Positions 24,301-35,640 of a DNA stretch of 64,000 bases are shown one piece after another. The stretch covers positions 276,929,482-276,993,481 of the forward strand of contig CM069432.1 of the NCBI GenBank assembly GCA_035610365.1, given 5' to 3'. The DNA is from Aquatica leii (Eukaryota; Arthropoda; Insecta; Coleoptera; Lampyridae). The position numbers and the translations under genes are program-made. Below the pieces are notes generated by a model that saw only the letters and a program-made list of their open reading frames with translations, made no database searches and was not told the DNA's origin. Each line of letters starts with the position of its first letter. Within the stretch, counting starts at the first letter, position 1.

Positions 24301-27300
24301 AAAAAAAGAAAATCGAGAATTATAGAGGGGTAACATTACTGAGCTCGGCATACAAATTGTACGCGACAATACTGCAAGAAAGATTACAGAAGGAAATAGA
24401 GGAAAGAAGTTTGGTACCAGACGGACAAGCGGGATTCAGAAAAGGAAGAAGGGCGATAGACAACATATATATAATGAAACACTTAGCAAATAAAGAACTA
24501 GAAAAAAAAGAGGAAAAATGGTAGCACTATTCGTAGACCTAAAAGCTGCTTTTGACAAAGTGAATAGGGAAAAGCTGTGGGAATATATGAAAAGAAAAAA
24601 AATCAATGGAAGATTAATACAAAGAATAGAGGAAATATACGATGAAACGAGAAGCAGGGTTAAAGTGAATGGGGAAGAGAGTGAGAAATTCATAACAAAG
24701 AGAGGGTTGAGGCAGGGATGTCCACTGAGCCCAAGCCTGTTCTCGGTATATACGGGGGATCTGGAAAAGACAATGAGAGGACAACAGACAGAAGTGATAG
24801 TGGTAGGGAAAACTAAGGTATGGTCGTTGGCGTATGCGGATGACATAGTGCTGGTGGCTAAGGAGGAAAAGGAAATGAAAGAGATGATGAAAACGCTAGA
24901 AAAATATATGAAAAAAAAAGAATTGGAAGTAAACACGGAGAAAACAAAGATAATGATATTTAAAAAGGAAGGGGGAAAAGAAAAAGAGAGAAGTGGAGAT
25001 GGAGTGATGAGAAAGTGCAACAAGTGAAGGAATTTACATACCTGGGCTACACGATGAAACAGGATAATAAAGAGGAGAACACATAAAGGAAAGGGTGAAG
25101 AAAGGAAACAGGCTAATAGGACAAGTATGGGGTGTGGCGGAAAGAACTTTCAAGATGGATATAAAAAAAGAAAATTGTTGTTTGAAAAATTAATAAAGGG
25201 GGTGGTAATGTATGGAGCGGAAATATGGGACTGGAAGGAGTGGAGGGAGGTAGAGGGGCTACAGGAAAAATACTGGAGATGGGTGTTAGGATTGGACAGG
25301 GATACACCGGGGTATATTGTGAGAGAGGAGGTTCAGATAGAAAAAATGAGGATTGAGACAGGAAAACGAGCAATAAAATACGAGGAAGAAATGAGGGAAA
25401 GAACAGATTGCAAAATTCTGCAAGAATGTTGGAAAGAGATAAAGGGAGGGAAAGTGAAGTACGGGCAGGAGGGCAGAGAAGAGTATTACAAAAGAAACGG
25501 GTACGCGAGTGAAGAAGTGGAGAGATTAAGAGAAGAGGGGTAGGGACAAGAGAAGAAATAATAAGGAGAGATAGAGACATAGAAAAACAAGAAAGATGGA
25601 CAAAGATAAAAGAGAGCAGATATAATAGGAATTATAAAGATATCAAGGGTGAAAGGGTGCCGGAATATTTAAAAGACAGTGAGATTAAAAGCAACAAAAG
25701 GAAAAAAATGGTGGCAAGGTTCAGATGTGGCAACGAGGAGTTAGGGAACAAATATTGAAAGGAAGAACCAGAAAAGTTGTGCAGGCTATGTGGAGAAGAA
25801 ACGGAAGATCTGAACCACATGAGAAAGAGATGCAGGGAACTAAGAGAAGAGGTGATGAAAACAGTGGATATCTTAGATGAAAACGGAAAAGGAGCGGAAT
25901 GGATGGAGGAAGTATGGAGCAGGAAGAAAAAGTTAAGGGGGGAGAAGGGATAAGAAAATGTAATATATATGTATAGACAACACGACCAAATTTGTAAGCC
26001 AAATGGCAATGAATAAAGTTAAACTTATATATATATAAGAAGAATCCAATTAATTACTTTGGAAGCATGCTTGAATTGGAATGCATTCGGTTAGTTTTGC
26101 GTTCCACACTGTTCCCTTTTTGCACGAACAACCCGGAACACAAATGGAAGGACATGCTGATGGAGTGTTAAAGTTTTGGCACGTTTTTTTGCAAGCGTTG
26201 TCGCTACATTCTTCCCATACTTGATTTTCAGCACATACTAAAACAAAAAAAAGTTCACTTGTATTTTTTATGTTAGTACACTTACCGTTTGGACAACTAC
26301 GTATTGGTATACAACCAGTTAAGCAATTGTTCCAAACATATCCGGGTTGACACGAACAACCTGGGAGACATATAGCGGGACATATAATATCGTCTCTTTT
26401 GTTGCTGCAAACTCTTTTGCATGCGTTGTCACTGCATTCTTCCCATATTTGATTTGGACCACACTCTAAACAACAAATTATAATTTTTATTAAGCTTAAA
26501 AATTACGTTAAACCTATTGGGCACGAATCGATTGGAATGCATTGAGACAAATGTTTGTCCCAAACATATCCATCTATACAAGAACATCCAGGAACGCAGA
26601 TAAGTGGACAATTTATAATTTTGTCTTGGTTATCACAAGTCCGTTTACATAAGTTGTCGCTGCACTGTTTCCATACTTGGTTAGCACCGCATTCTATCAA
26701 ATAATCCTTAAAACAATTGGTTTGATGAAATGAAATTACTTACGAAGGACACATTTATCCATGGGTATACATTTAGTAAAATCTGCGGACCAAACAAACC
26801 CGTCTTGACAGGAACAACCAGGACGACAAATTAATATACACGCAATCGGTTTGTTTAAATTTTCGCAAGTTTTTCTGCAGTAAAAATCACTGCACTTTTG
26901 CCAAACTTGATTGGGTTTGCATGCTGAAGGTCACACTTATTAAAACTGTTTAATCTATTTCTAGACACTTACGAGAACATCTTTTTACCGATATACATTT
27001 ACTATAATCTGCAGTCCAAACAAAACCTTTTTTACAAGAACACCCAGCACGACACACATATGGACACGGTGTTGCGATATTTCTATTCTGGCAAGTTTTT
27101 CTACAAGCGTTGTCGCTACATACTTGCCACACTTGATTTGGTCCGCATTCTAAAAGTCATATTTAGAGGATTTATTTATTTGTTTTAAGTAGCTGATTTT
27201 AATTACGTTTACAATCTTTTTCGGGTATACAAGGTCCTGGGTAGGTTTTTCGTATAAAACCACGAATGCAAACACATCCATCGACACATACTGCATTACA

Positions 27301-27485
27301 TGTGTGGTTAGGTTGGTCACATGTTGGTGGACAATTGTTCGCACAGTTACTATATACTTCATTTTTTCCACATGTTATATCTGAAAATAACATTAGAATA
27401 CCTCAACAATTTTTTTTGTTAAATTACTTTGAGACGACACTAAAACGATGCCGTATAATGTTATAGAAAATACTATCGCGTACAT
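20908..27485 (-). CDS. Gene B: secreted ten-domain TIL (trypsin-inhibitor-like) protein, 11 exons
   Basis: Exons on minus: 27485-27428, 27380-27207, 27149-26973, 26923-26744, 26693-26514, 26465-26286, 26237-26058, 21791-21615, 21566-21384, 21332-21159, 21110-20908; 1866 bp, 621 residues. All introns are GT-AG. Exon 1 gives a signal peptide (MYAIVFSITLYGIVLVSSQ). Exons 2-10 each encode one TIL domain with the pattern C...W..C....C..TC...C...C..GC.C..G.vW....C....C; exon 2 is the divergent KTYPGPC type. Exon 11 is a reduced version. All junctions are phase 1, allowing domain gain and loss. TIL domains are typically disulfide-rich serine-protease inhibitors acting outside the cell; the target is unknown. 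Intron 7 is 4266 bp because a LINE inserted there; other introns are 42-58 bp. No stop or frameshift is seen, so it looks functional. A structural role (mucin- or clotting-like) is the alternative. Confidence 0.88.
21884..22652 (+). pseudogene. LINE copy 1 ORF1 (coiled coil plus RRM-like)
   Basis: 21884-22183 encodes a long charged coiled coil (KRERE..., MKQMEENMQGI). After a frameshift at about 22150 the reading continues as ERIEKLEKKAEDE and NIVIKGWRSEKP, then, after another near 22318, VTVINKEKKNEMVVAEIGGW, RIYISHDLTWEER and the C-terminal GYRKMEIDG. The order coiled coil, RRM-like, C-terminal domain is that of L1-type ORF1 nucleic-acid chaperones. Two frameshifts prevent full-length translation. 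Confidence 0.75.
22778..23475 (+). pseudogene. LINE copy 1 endonuclease domain
   Basis: ATG at 22778 starts ELRVLFWNVAGIKNK (endonuclease strand 1). Next come DVVGLQETWM with the catalytic Glu, a VTVYSS strand, GGDFNARIG, then after a frameshift DFVMTNEEAAE and SDHQPLE at about 23480-23500. All the expected motifs N, E, GDFN, SDH are visible. Frameshift near 23275. Confidence 0.8.
23653..25960 (+). pseudogene. LINE copy 1 reverse transcriptase and C-terminal region
   Basis: A basic linker is followed by RT motifs: KGKATGEDGIQ, IICPIHKKGEK, NYRGVTLLSSAYKL, QAGFRKGRRAIDNI, LFVDLKAAFDKVNR, RQGCPLSPSLF and AYADDIVLVAK (YADD at 24833-24844). The thumb and C-terminal region follow (MYGAEIWDWKEW, LGLDRDTPGYIV). 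A Cys/His cluster, LCRLCGEETEDLNHM, lies near 25780-25825. Frames change near 23975, 24520, 25025 and 25545, so the protein is broken although the target duplication is perfect. Confidence 0.85.
27428..27485 (-). CDS. Gene B exon 1: signal peptide
   Basis: Start codon at 27485-27483, ending CAA-A before a GT donor at 27427-27426. Encodes a 19-residue hydrophobic leader. Gene A's exon 1 is the same apart from an extra two residues and a few substitutions. Phase 1 like every later junction. The exon is too short to be found as an isolated frame. Confidence 0.85.
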
Positions 27486-27700
27486 TGCAATACAAATCTT
27501 TATTTATTACTTTAAGAACTTAGATTAATTATTCCTTTTATAAATTAATTAAACAAATATTCAACTTGTTGTACCGTTATAATTTAACAAAATATTTGTT
27601 TTTTTTTATATTTTTCAAAACAAAAATGTTTTTCTAAACGTCTGCATTAAAAAATAAGTTTATTAATAACCTTGCTTTCAATAGAAATATTTTTTTTGTT
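27486..27700 (-). promoter_or_regulatory. Gene B upstream region with TATA-like box
   Basis: TATAAAAGG lies on minus at 27542-27534, about 50 bases before the start codon. The next ~200 bases upstream (TTAATTAAACAAATA, AAAATATTTGTTT, AAAAAATAAGTTTATTAAT on plus) align with the region upstream of gene A although flanks beyond differ, suggesting conserved regulation or recent duplication. Confidence 0.6.
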
Positions 27701-28531
27701 TAAAACTGTTTTATTTAAACAATATATAGCAACAACAAAAACAGAACGTCACAGTTGCCAATAGGATTTGGAGCCTATTGCGGAGCGGTGCGAACTTAGA
27801 AGTTTGAGCTCTATTAGAATCACTGAAGATGTTAGTATTCACTAGCACTTTAGGCACCAAAACGGAGGAAAACTATTAATGGCCAATACCGTTTAAATCT
27901 ATCCAACAATGTGTAACGTACAAATTTGGGGGTCAGAAAAAAATTATAATCGTAGATGTTTGACTTACTGTTTGGCTAGCTTTGGCGCAAATTGTCGTGG
28001 TTCGGATTATTAGAAAAAAAGTACTCTTCCGATAAGCCAATGCCTTTTGCGCCACCTTTTCTTGCGGATGAGTTCCCAAATAACATTTCGGTTTTTTTTT
28101 GTTGTATTGTTTATCTACGACAACCGCCCTCACAAAGGAAAATAAATATAGGAGTCAAATCGTCCTGGTTTCCAAAAAAAAAAACCAACGGTAGCAATAG
28201 TTAGATACGTCCGCGTAATTGATTTGATTATAATCCGCCCGTAGTCTTGACGTCAAGTTCACGACTCAAATATTTACATCGGATTGTATCACCCGGTAAC
28301 ATCACATCAAACTTCGACGCGTACTTCCAATCTTTTTACATTTATTATAATATTGAAATTAATTAAAACCAAGTAATAATATTAAAATTTATGAAGGTTA
28401 AGTAATAATATTGAAGTTTATGAACGTTAAGTGATAATCTTGTAAACGGAGCAAAGATAACGATTTACTAAACGCACATGACAAACAACATCGTGTATAA
28501 ATACATTAATTAATTCGTTACGTTAAACACT
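27701..28531. other. Intergenic, contains diverged LTR-L-like piece
   Basis: Around 27850-27910, GGCACCAAAACGGAGGAAAA and CCGTTTAAATCTATCCAAC resemble the start of family L LTR copies (compare 5540-5590). The rest is not recognised. Confidence 0.45.
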
Positions 28532-29193
28532 CCGACCATCGACGAACACAGTTAAATTGTTATAAGCAAGAAGTGATCCGAAAGACCTCAACAGCACGCG
28601 ATCAAATTACGGTCAATTCCTTCCCCGGTTTATTCGGCGTTGATATAATTTAAAAGTAAATACCTTTGGAAGAACTCCGCCGCAATTAGACCACCTTCAC
28701 TTACGTACAGGTATATGCCATCAAAGCTGAATTACCGAAGTATCCCATAGAAACTTAATTACAGGAGTACGCCATACGCCATAGAAGCTTAATTACAGGA
28801 GTATGCCATAGAAACTACATTATGTGCTGATCTGACCATTGACAAACCCAGTTAAATTGTTATAAGTAAGAAGTGATCCGAAAGACCCCAACAGCACGCG
28901 ATCAAGTTACGGTCAATACAGCGTTCCTTCCCCGGTTTATTCAGCGTTGATATAATTTAAAAATAAATACTTTTGGAAAAACTCCGCCGCAATTAGACCA
29001 TTTCCACTTACGTACAAAGATATGCCATGAAAGCTGAATTACCGAAGTGTCCCATAAAAACTTAATTACAGGAGTACGCCATATAAGCCTAATTACAGGA
29101 GTACGCAATAGAAGTTTAATTACAGGAGTACGCCATACGCCATAGAAGCTTAATTACAGAAGTACGCCATAGAAACTAAAGTATGTGCTGATC
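28532..29193. repeat. Tandem duplication (about 300 and 362 bp) with internal minisatellite
   Basis: Two head-to-tail copies begin at GACCATCGACGAACAC and GACCATTGACAAACCC and both end TATGTGCTGATC. Inside each, a 26-28 bp unit (TTAATTACAGGAGTACGCCA...) is repeated, three related units in the first copy and five in the second. The copies differ by scattered substitutions, so the duplication is not recent. Upstream TATAAATA and the overall look are LTR/leader-like, but that is inference. Confidence 0.85.
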
Positions 29194-30299
29194 AGAAATA
29201 TGTCGGTCCTCTGACTCACACATCCAAAAGATTAGTTTCAGATTTTACAATCCTTTTGCATTTTAACGCTGACACACACCGTACCGAACGTCACAAAAAT
29301 CAAAAGTGACGGGAACTGTCTTTGGAAAATGAACTACAACTTGCGCCATCCGACATAAAACTTAACTAAACCACTCGAGGTCAGTTATTCAAACGTCGGC
29401 GGTGGCAAAGTTGCTTATCCGTCGAAAATACTTGCAAGTTAAAATTTAACCGTTACCGTTAACAAATGACAAAACGACGAATATATTTATGTTAACAAAG
29501 AAAGAGATGTTAAAAAAAAGGAAGAAGCGATGTAGAATTACATATATGCTATCAATTAAGAGTTCGTTGGTAAATATCACAGACAATAATCATTGATGCA
29601 AGTCCGAAACCCTTTGTATATAAAATTAAATATTTTGGCTTAAGTTTTACATTCCAAATATCCAATATCTCGCGATCAAACAAAACAGTGCACCGTTTAA
29701 TAATATATTACATAAAAAAAGATTTATACTTAATTGCGACAACAAAAATAATATGTACAAACACTCGTGCATACAAACGACGGACAACGTAGCAAAAGAA
29801 ACATTAAATAGAAAAAAAATTTTTTTTGTCCCGAAGTATGCGGTTAGCTAACAGCACCTTCCACACATATTTCCTAAAATTTGCTAAAAAATAAATTATT
29901 AGGTACATATAGCGTTATCACAAATAAATTCCTTAGGTTCATACGATTTATAAAAAAAAACAAATACGCCAAGTTTCCCAAATTAGTACTGATATTTCAA
30001 CAAATATGCTTTCCAATTCGTTTGCAATCATAGCAATTGAAACAATGGTTTCAATATCCTCAATTAACATAGTTCAAATACCCCATCCAGCACAATTTTC
30101 AACAATTCATTAATAGTATCGTCATAACAGAAGTTTTCTGGTATAAAAAAACAGGTATCACAATACCGGCATTAATACGACTCGTGTCGGTAGCCAAAGT
30201 TGCTAATGACAATATCAAATTGCGCCGTGCGTCGCAAAATGACTGAAACCGTCATGTAGTAATAGCGAAAGCTTCCACGATCGGAGTCTATACTAAGAG
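29194..30299. repeat. Intergenic DNA with a diverged LTR-L-like segment
   Basis: Roughly 29820-30000 (GCGGTTAGCTAACAGCACC, ATTTCCTAAAATTTGCTAAA, GCGTTATCACAAATAAA) matches 63690-63790 and 56210-56300 in order, indicating an old partial LTR L copy. The remainder is not recognised. Confidence 0.5.
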
Positions 30300-30885
30300 G
30301 AGAACGTCTTCCGGGTTTGGACCGTGCCATTGTTGTAACCGAACTTGCCTTTCGCGGGCTTTATCAAGGCGTGACAGAAATCGAAGAACTCAAACAACCA
30401 ACCAAAATCTAACTAAGAACTCAAAAGTTAGGTAATCAACTTGTGAACCAAGCCAGATTCTAAACTCCATAGAATTGACTTAAGAAAAAGTAGTCTCCGT
30501 ATATAAAGAAGTATTGTCATAGCTAGTTAAGCTCGATTCTGATTGGATTACGGTCGAAAGGGGGCGTGTTTTCGATTAAAGTGTAATGACCGGGAACCAA
30601 AGAGGGGAATCATGATCACGGTTGAAGTTATTGAGATGTTTGATGATTTCTATGCTCTCTCGCAATGTCCTGTTTAAAAATTTTATTTCTTATCTTTTCA
30701 GAGTTTAGAATCTAGCTTGGTTCACAGGTTGATTACCTAACTTTTGAGAAACTTTTAGTTAGATTTCGGTTGCTTGTTAGAGTTCTTCGATTTCTTTCAG
30801 GTCTTGAAGCCCCTTACGAAAGTGGAGAAAACGTTGGCAACTTCGGTTACAGTAATGACACGATACAAACCCGGAAGACGTTCTC
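30300..30885. repeat. Inverted repeat (arms of about 170-185 bp, spacer about 230 bp)
   Basis: The left arm 30300-30467 (GAGAACGTCTTCCGGGTTTG ... TCTAAACTC) is complementary to 30701-30885 with scattered mismatches and a short extra segment in the right arm. Either a foldback transposon or two fragments of a retroelement in opposite orientation. The open frame at 30774 lies in the arm and is not called. Confidence 0.85.
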
Positions 30886-31239
30886 ATCTTAATAATGGAA
30901 ATGGAAAAACTCACGGGTTTTGCACTAACATGCGTTTGACTTACGTTCTACACAAAATGGAACTGATCGATTGAAAATGTGTCTCATCGACTAATGACGT
31001 TCTGTATGGAAAAAGTACCTTCCAAGACAGAATTCATACATCACGAAAATCACACCAAAATATTTTTAACATAACAAGCTCCAACAAACTGCGGTCTGTC
31101 ATACTTCATACCGTAGAAAGATTTCGTCAATAACACATCGGGGACAAGATAATGCAGTAGTGGATTCGAGAGTAAACATTTCAATCTATCGTCAACATTG
31201 AATATCGAAGAATAACCTTGCTGAGTCATCGGAAGGAAA
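30886..31239. other. No gene recognised
   Basis: Nothing recognisable except a short minus frame ending here that may be decayed gypsy integrase linker; not supportable on its own. Confidence 0.35.
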
Positions 31240-32760
31240 CCGAACAAGCTTATCTAGTGTACTTCAAATCGTTACAACTGTATTGGTGCCAGCTAGTTTT
31301 AAAGTTTTTTGCCTTAAAACGTGGATAGTCAGTACCAGTTACTGTTGTAATCAGCGGCATCTAAAGTATCCTAGTTTTGGAAACTAATAATTGTGGTTCT
31401 TCTTCATTGATTTCTGAAGTGTATTTGTACAATATTCCATTTAACATAACATAGCCTTTTTTGGAATTCCAAAGTATCTTCGAAGCAAGAAATGATTTTT
31501 TCTATATAAGGATCATTTACTTACTCAGCTCTGATTTCGTCAGCAATAGGCGTAGGGAAGTCGACTATTACTAGGTTGATTTCTATTATTTTGTCCGAGG
31601 CATCTCGTGGTGGTCGAGATAATGTGTATGCTATGATATTTTTCTGCCAGTAATACATTCAATTCAAAGGTCGAAAGGCATTAGTTGGAGCGCCCACCTT
31701 GCCAAACGTCCCGTGGCTGATTTAAAGGATATGAGCGACTTTAATGCTTGATGATAGGTTTGTACGATTGTGGTGGCACTCTCAAGGTAGTCTCGGAACA
31801 TTTGAACTGACCAAACAACAGCGAGTGTTTTACGTTCGGTTGCATTGTCATTACAGTTTGCTGTATTGAGTAGCTTAAATGCGTATCCCACTAGTCGTCC
31901 GTCTTTGCCCTCTCCCTTGAAAAGACATGCTCAAAGAGCGTAGTTACTTGCCTATGTTTGTAAGATATAATGGAGTCGATTGTCAGCTTGCCGGAGAACT
32001 GGAGCCGTAGCATTACAAATTCTTCAATTTGGTAAAAACATCATCAACATTTTTCTTTGTGAAAGTGGTTAGCGGTTTTGCTGTTAGCGAAAAGTGCTCA
32101 ATAAATCGTCAAAACTATGAACAGGTTTTTTAGAAAACTGATAAGTCCTTGCACATTGCTTGGTGGCGACTTGTGTAGTATAGCTGTTACTTTACTCCTT
32201 GACTAAAAATGAGCACTTCTTTCCGTTAAGAGTTAACTTAACTCGTGCGAACGTTCGTCTTAAATGTTCTAGTGTTCCGGAGATGTGGTAGAAATTACGA
32301 TGAAATCGTCCAAGTAAGCAAACAGAAAAATGCCTTGCAACCCAAATCGAACTCTGTTCATTAGTCTCTGGAAGGTTGTAATCAACTGTCAGGCTCAACC
32401 CATCATTTTTTTTGGCACCATACCAACTGGGACTTTATATGGCAATTCACATTCTCCAATGTATCCATCTTGGACAAATCCTGTAGTAAAAGTTCCTTTT
32501 TTGGTTTCCGAGATTCTATATGGAGGCACTGCAATCGGAGTTTCGTCTGATATGACAATTGAATGCTCTGCGTACGGTGTCGCTAAGCTGTGTTTTTCAA
32601 AGTTCGAATAAAATTCGACCAAACAGCATTCTAACTGTTTTTGTTCTTGCGAAATTAAATTAATTCCTTTGTCATTTCTAAGAAACAAACGCGTGTTGCG
32701 GATCTTCTCCTCAATAATATTCGTTATTTGGTATGTCTAGGATTATGTTTGCATCTTACA
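31240..32760 (-). pseudogene. Ty3/gypsy pol remnant (RT, RNase H, linker)
   Basis: Minus order. 32688-32395 has the RT entry (CLVEFYSNFEKHSLATPY, PIAVPPYRIS, VQDGYIG, VPVGMVPKK). 32398-32192 has degraded palm and LEHLRRTFARVKLTLNGKKC. 31891-31664 has RNase H motifs (ERKTLAVVWSVQMFRDYL, SATGRLARWALQL). About 31640 downward has the NIIAYTLSRPPRD signature that ends RNase H in gypsy polyproteins (normally N-ADALSRPP). Multiple stops and frameshifts. The YLDD box is not intact. No LTR was identified next to it. Confidence 0.8.
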
Positions 32761-34480
32761 TGAAATCTATTTCTAGTTACGTACAACTGTTTACATGATC
32801 AGGCACAGAAAGAAAACGTGTTAGATTCGTTTTGTGTTGCAGCATCCAACACGAAGATATATAAGTAGGGTGGATTCGCCGGTTCTACGCCACTTCAACT
32901 CCCCCCCTCTCTTACTTTTCTTATGTAAAATTAACATGTAGAGTCCCTTCTCTACTTCTCCTGGTTTAAACCAATCAGAATTGATTACGCCCCACTGGCA
33001 CTACCTCTAATTATTACCAATCAACCTGATTGGTCGAAACCACTCCTACTTATTTTCAACCACACCCACAACCGATTTGAATGCGTTCGGGTAAGATTTC
33101 CCGCGTTTTTTTTTAAATTTGAATTTTGTGTAAGTTTGGGTGCCCGCGCAATTTGAATTTCGTGCAAGTTCGGGTAAGATCGGGTTTTCTTCGGCTGCGT
33201 TCGTGTAAGTTTGGGATGCGCGCGCATCTCTTAAAATTGTGTGTATATAAATATAGAATTTGCGATGATTTAATCTTATATTTTAATAACATTCACTTAC
33301 TTCACAGTCTCTTTTAGTTTCATTGGCCAATGTCACAACTAAATTTTCTTTCCTATACTAATAGCTTTGCTAGCAGCAAACCAACAAGCGTTATTTTAGA
33401 CCCTATGCCTACAAAAACACATCCTTAGTGATTACTCATTGTTAAAGGAACGAGTGGTCTATTGAAATGATGGTTTGCACTTACACAGTTGCTTTTGATA
33501 TAATTAACCATATCACAACCATAACATGTAATTCCAAAGCTAGTTTGGCTTATTTTTCGAAGTGTGAAATCCACACGTACTATTTTAAAACAAGTTTTTA
33601 TTATTTTTAGTTTTAATTAGGTTTCTACATTTGTCTTTTACATGATCAAGATTTTTACAGTACGAACATCGTTTCTGTGAAAAAGTTTTTCATTCGTTTG
33701 TGTTCACGTTCACTGTAATATAAAATCTTTCTACGGTTAGTCATATTATAAGACTTTCGACGAGAGTAACATGCCTTATTCTTTGCCCAGCTCTTTGTGC
33801 TATTTTTTAGAAAAATTAAAAGAAACCCACATCAAAAACATCATAAATATAATGTTGACAGTACATTAATATGTGAAGATCAATGTTCAAATAATATATA
33901 ATACTCTATTTAGGAAAGTTTTAAAGTGTTTTTTTTTGTATCTTTAAGTAAATTTCAAAACTTTTAAATATATTTTCTACCAATCACACACTACTTAAAT
34001 GATAATTAATTTCCAAAGTATATTTTTACCTAGATTTTGATGTATCACTTTGCCGTTCTAGAGTTTTTTTGTCATTACGTAACTGCACTAACAAACGAAC
34101 ATTAATCTTTGCAATGAAAAAAAACACATAAACGTTTTATATAAAACTTTGTATTCACAAATGCAGCACAATGCATCTCCAAAAAATCAATAATGCAACA
34201 AAGTCATTAGAGAAGAATAATAACCTATTAATTCAAAATTCTATGGAAGGAGAAAGTCTGCAATGTCTATCTTTTGCAAATAATAGAGTCAACTAAATAA
34301 AAATGCAAAACCTTTTTCTAGCAGTACTAGAAACCAACCAAAATAAACACAACAAATCTAGAAAAGATTGGGCAAAAAAAACATTTGTGACTATATATAT
34401 TGAAACGTTCTCAAAGCTGACAACAGAGAATGTATAAAACAGAAATACATAAAACTAGTTAAAGGAATAATAAGAGTTAT
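32761..34480. other. No gene recognised
   Basis: Mostly AT-rich. A GC-richer patch at 33070-33230 repeats variants of GTGCAAGTTCGGGTAAGAT / GTGTAAGTTTGGG irregularly; the minus frame there is a product of that repetition. Confidence 0.5.
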
Positions 34481-34559
34481 TCGAAGTCGGAAGTAATAAG
34501 AAGACATTTAAATAAATAAGTGATTAACGCGTGTTTAAGATAAATATAACGGCGTATAA

Positions 34560-34750
34560 ACGAATGTGCCTTTAATGTAAACAAGTGTCAGTTTTTAGAT
34601 AAACAGAAGTTATCCGCGGACATTATTTTTCGAGTAATTGTAATATATAAATTAGTGTAAGTGTGTTTCTTAAATATCGTTAGATTTAATTAGTTATAAA
34701 CGTGTAAATATTTCGTTATAAATAAATTAGTTTTAAAATTCGTTACATTA
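34560..34750 (+). repeat. LTR segment, family G, copy 1
   Basis: GATTTAATTAGTTA, CGTGTAAATATTT and the preceding AAGTGT...TTAAATAT block match 57935-58020 in order. The other copy lies directly upstream of a gypsy gag, so this is probably part of a gypsy LTR. Confidence 0.6.
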
Positions 34751-34841
34751 TAAAAAGTATAATTCCTAAAGTTTTAACCAAAAATTTAGTCACTTTCTTA
34801 ATTTTAAGTTATCCAATAGATGGAAAAATTGTGTAAGTAAT

Positions 34842-35640
34842 ATGACCGTAAGTGCAATCTTAGCATGTTTTAGCAGGGTTTTGTCCAGGTCAGGGAAGAA
34901 GTGCATAGAGCATTTTTTCAAATATTTCTATGATTTTAAGGTTGTACTAAAAACGAACCACGCTGCATTGAAATGGTTGTTGCAGTTTCGTAGTCCGGGA
35001 GAAGAAGTGGTAAAACGGATTGAGAGATTGAAAAAGTATGACCACGTATAGAACATCGTGCTAAAAATAGTCATCGTAGAAGAAAAAATCAATGTCTTTA
35101 AAGAACTGCCATGATTAAAACTGAAAATGAAACGACCGACGACTATCTTAGCAAGAAATGAGTGTTTTGTCAAAGCATATTGTGTGTAATGGAATCTTTG
35201 AGAATAGAAGACAGTTTTCTAAAGTGATCTCTAAAAAGTGTCAAGGGCACCAAAAACAAACTACAGTTGATAGTGCCAAAAATCTAGTGTCCGAGGTGTA
35301 GAATTTACACAATAGTGTATCAGGATGTTACTTAAGCGTAAAAAAAACACTGGAAAAAGTTTTATTAAGTAAACCGGATAAAATACGTTATAGAATGGTG
35401 CTGTAAGTGCACAATTTGTGCGTCAAAAAATTACCCACTAAAAAAGCTCAAAGCACCGTTAAAACAATACAACGTAAACTCTATAAAAGTTGACATTGCA
35501 GGCCCGTTTTCAGAATCCGATTTTGTGAATAAATATAAATGGACAGAGACTTAAGCTGTGCCCAATCAAGAAACAGCTACAGTCGTAGAAGTTTTGATAA
35601 ACAAAAACTTCTGCCAGCTTGAAGTTCCGTTGAAATTGCG
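34842..35640 (+). pseudogene. Ty3/gypsy RNase H and integrase remnant
   Basis: The plus frame 34842-35051 contains VLKTNHAALKWLLQFRSPG followed by ERLKKYD, matching the C-terminal RNase H of gypsy elements (T/D-H-ALKWL). About 35400-35560 reads KAPLKQYNVNSIKVDIAGPF and NKYKWT, the entry of the integrase catalytic core with its first Asp. Many stops. The gag-to-RT part is missing between this and the LTR-like segment upstream. Confidence 0.7.

Larger units (their letters stand above)
21827..26033 (+). mobile_element. Full-length LINE (copy 1) inserted in intron 7 of gene B
   Basis: Bounded by identical 12-base duplications TATAAGAAGAAT at 21815-21826 and 26034-26045, so both ends are defined. 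The element is 4207 bp, plus strand, opposite to the host gene. It has an ORF1 with coiled coil and RRM-like domain, then an endonuclease plus RT, and ends in a short TATATA tail after AATAAAG. The plus strand is extremely purine-rich throughout. RT motifs FADDI-type and GLRQGCPLSP resemble L1/Tx1- or RTE-like insect LINEs; clade not certain. ORFs carry several frameshifts. Confidence 0.92.

Noticed and set aside
21829..25580. Long minus-strand Phe/Leu/Ser-rich frames
   Set aside because: They are antisense to the purine-rich LINE ORFs and reflect its strand bias; plus-strand frames carry the endonuclease and RT motifs.
26266..27466. Short frames over gene B in other registers
   Set aside because: Splice sites, phase and cysteine pattern favour the listed exons; these are shadows.
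28532..29193. Possible CRISPR-like array
   Set aside because: Units of 26-28 bp are adjacent without unique spacers of constant length, and the setting is eukaryotic; it is a minisatellite.
33021..33317. Arg/Thr-rich minus frame and its plus counterpart
   Set aside because: Product of irregular short repeats; no domain.
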